From contig NC_007643.1 of assembly GCF_000013085.1 (NCBI RefSeq), positions 3,729,501-3,793,500 of the forward strand: a DNA stretch of 64,000 nucleotides, read 5' to 3'. The notes under the pieces were generated by a model. That model was not told where the DNA came from and did not search any database. It saw nothing but the letters and a program-made list of their open reading frames with translations. A program made the translations under genes and the position numbers. Of the stretch, positions 62,423 through 64,000 are shown one piece after another (positions within the stretch are counted from its first letter, which is position 1; each line of letters begins with the position of its first letter). The stretch comes from Rhodospirillum rubrum ATCC 11170. GTDB lineage: Bacteria; Pseudomonadota; Alphaproteobacteria; Rhodospirillales; Rhodospirillaceae.

Positions 62423-64000
62423 CGGCATCGATGGATACGTCTCCTTCCATCGATCAGGATTTCCGCACCCTGGTTGAAGTCGCGACCGACGCCATCATGG
62501 TCATCGGCGGTGACGGCACCATCCTTTATGCCAATGACGCGGCCGGCGAGTTGTTTGGTCATCGCCCGGCCGACCTGCTGGGCCTGCCCTTCGGTCATCC
62601 GGCGATCCATGGTCAGATCTCCGAACTGGACATCCATGGCCGCGACCGCCGCCGGGTCGCCGAAATGCGCGTTTCCTCGGTGCATTGGGAAGGCGAGGCC
62701 AGCCACGTCATCATCTTGCGCGACGTCAGCGACCGGGTGCGCATGGCGGCGTCGCTGCGCGACAGATTGGCCTTCGAACAGCTTCTTCTTGAAATCTCGG
62801 CGACCTTCGCCCGGGCCCGATCCTCGGAGCGTCAGACGGCGAGCGCCCAGGCCTTGGGATTGTTTTGCGACTATGTCCGGGCCGAACAGGCCTTTCTGCT
62901 GGCGCGGACCGAGACGGGAGCCTTCGAGATCATCGCCTTTTATCCGGCCGGTGAGCGCGGCAATGATCGGGCCCTATCGCCGGCCCTGGGCGAGGAGGTG
63001 GAAGCCTGCCTGCGCGACAACAGGGTGCAGGCCCTTGTCGGCACCACCCTGGCCGCCAGCGGCGACGGGCGGACAGACGACTCCGCCCGCTGGATCGGCA
63101 TCCTGCCCCTGACCGATGGCGAGGAGGGCTTCGGCGCCTTGTGTCTGATGCGCGCCACCCCGCCCGGCTTTGGCGCGGCGGCCTATGACCTCGAGTCCCT
63201 GCGTCCGGCCCCGACGCTTTTTCTCGACGCCCTGCGCCGTATGCGGCTGGAAGACCTGCTCACCCGCGCCATGGTCAAACAGGCCTCGGTCTTCCGCCAG
63301 CTGGTCGAAGGCCTCTGTCTGGTCCGTGGCCGCCGCGTCGTCCAGGCCAATCAAGCCCTGGCCGACATGATGGGCTATCAGGTCGACGACATGCCCGGGC
63401 TGGAGACCAAAGCCTTCTTCGCCACCGAGGAAAGCTATGAGGCGGTCGGGGAGAAAGGGTACCAGGATGTGCGCGAAGGCCGCCTTTACAGCGCCGAGCA
63501 CCTGTTCAAGCGACGGACTGGCGAACGCTTCTGGGGCGAGTTGAAAGGCGCCCCGGTCGAGGGCGAGGATAACGCCGATGGGGAAAGCGTCTGGGTTTTG
63601 CGCGATATCACCGATCTGCGCGAGGCGGCCGCTCGCAAACAGCAACTGATCGACGAATTAAGCCGCTCGAACGCCGAGCTGGAGCGCTTTGCCTTCATCG
63701 CCTCCCATGATCTGAAGGAGCCGGTGCGCATGGTGGCGTCCTATGTCAACCTGCTGTCGAAGCGCTATGGCAACAGCTTCGATGGCGAAGGGCGTGAGTT
63801 TTTGAACTTCGCCCTGGAGGGGGCGCGGCGCATCCACCAGATGATCGAGGGCATCCTTGATTACGCCCGCATCGAGGCGTCCTCCCCCGATCTTGACGCC
63901 GTCGCCCTTGAGGGCCCGCTTGATCGCGCCCTGGCAAGCCTCGCCGATACCTTGCGCGACTCCGAGGCGCGGATCACCGTCCAGCGCCCTTTGCCCACCG
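62419..64000 (+). CDS. PAS-GAF-PAS sensor histidine kinase, 3' partial
   Basis: The gene runs off the window; about 527 residues are visible. PAS domain 1 (EVATDAIMVIGGDGTILYAN) is followed by a GAF-like region (LLLEISATFARARSSERQTA), PAS domain 2 (RQLVEGLCLVRGRRVVQANQ) with PAC, and HisKA with FAFIASHDLKEPVRMVASYV (phospho-His near residue 430 from GTG 62419). The GTG overlaps the kaiC stop; ATG 62431 is an in-frame alternative. Its position suggests it is an output or partner kinase of the Kai proteins, like the SasA role in cyanobacteria, but it lacks a SasA-type KaiB-like domain in the visible part. Confidence 0.9.
   Translation, partial: MTASMDTSPSIDQDFRTLVEVATDAIMVIGGDGTILYANDAAGELFGHRPADLLGLPFGHPAIHGQISELDIHGRDRRRVAEMRVSSVHWEGEASHVIILRDVSDRVRMAASLRDRLAFEQLLLEISATFARARSSERQTASAQALGLFCDYVRAEQAFLLARTETGAFEIIAFYPAGERGNDRALSPALGEEVEACLRDNRVQALVGTTLAASGDGRTDDSARWIGILPLTDGEEGFGALCLMRATPPGFGAAAYDLESLRPAPTLFLDALRRMRLEDLLTRAMVKQASVFRQLVEGLCLVRGRRVVQANQALADMMGYQVDDMPGLETKAFFATEESYEAVGEKGYQDVREGRLYSAEHLFKRRTGERFWGELKGAPVEGEDNADGESVWVLRDITDLREAAARKQQLIDELSRSNAELERFAFIASHDLKEPVRMVASYVNLLSKRYGNSFDGEGREFLNFALEGARRIHQMIEGILDYARIEASSPDLDAVALEGPLDRALASLADTLRDSEARITVQRPLPT

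Overview
The window reads as a GC-rich alphaproteobacterial chromosome, almost certainly Rhodospirillum rubrum or a very close relative. The evidence is the split F0 ATP synthase operon (atpI, a, c, b', b), whose 75-residue subunit c I recognise as the R. rubrum protein, the argD-argF-hslO and metX-metW arrangements, and a complete PhyR/NepR/EcfG stress-response locus. It is mostly ordinary core chromosome with a few accessory islands. No rRNA, tRNA, CRISPR array or insertion sequence was recognised.

Layout. 1-6.1 kb: the 3' end of an M16 zinc peptidase gene, then a macA-macB-outer-membrane-lipoprotein tripartite efflux operon. 6.2-8.9 kb: a ParDE-type toxin-antitoxin pair, a soluble globin-fold chemoreceptor and an XRE regulator. 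9.3-12 kb (minus): F0 ATP synthase operon with tandem terminator hairpins. 12.2-17 kb (minus): smc, a DsbA-like oxidoreductase and a DciA-like protein, divergent from mutY. 18.3-29 kb: UDP-glucuronate decarboxylase, ftsEX, a ydcF-plsC pair, B12-dependent ribonucleotide reductase, chaC and a DUF2125 protein. 28.9-32.4 kb: a lower-GC island with a CHAT-protease/STAND-NTPase/TPR protein and a translationally coupled small partner. 32.5-35.5 kb: aromatic amino-acid operon. 35.7-40.5 kb: metX-metW, gloB and a GST. 40.6-42.4 kb: an EamA exporter and a CGNR regulator sharing a palindromic operator. 42.5-51.6 kb: hslO, argF, argD, hldD, ubiK, proC, a COQ9/TetR-fold protein, a phasin and csaA. 51.7-56.3 kb: phyR divergent from nepR-ecfG-phyK. 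56.4-58.7 kb: lipid kinase, phosphoesterase and a PLDN small protein. 58.8-64 kb: an orphan flagellin-like gene divergent from a Kai operon.

The most interesting region is the last 5 kb. kaiB and kaiC are preceded, with no intergenic gap, by a gene for a 275-residue protein with a degenerate receiver domain followed by a helical domain. Its order, length and local sequence pattern resemble cyanobacterial KaiA. A PAS/GAF/PAS histidine kinase follows with a 4-nt overlap. The locus therefore looks like a kaiA-like-kaiB-kaiC-kinase timing module in a purple bacterium. Second are the CHAT-STAND conflict locus and a family of dispersed intergenic palindromic repeats (at least five copies here).
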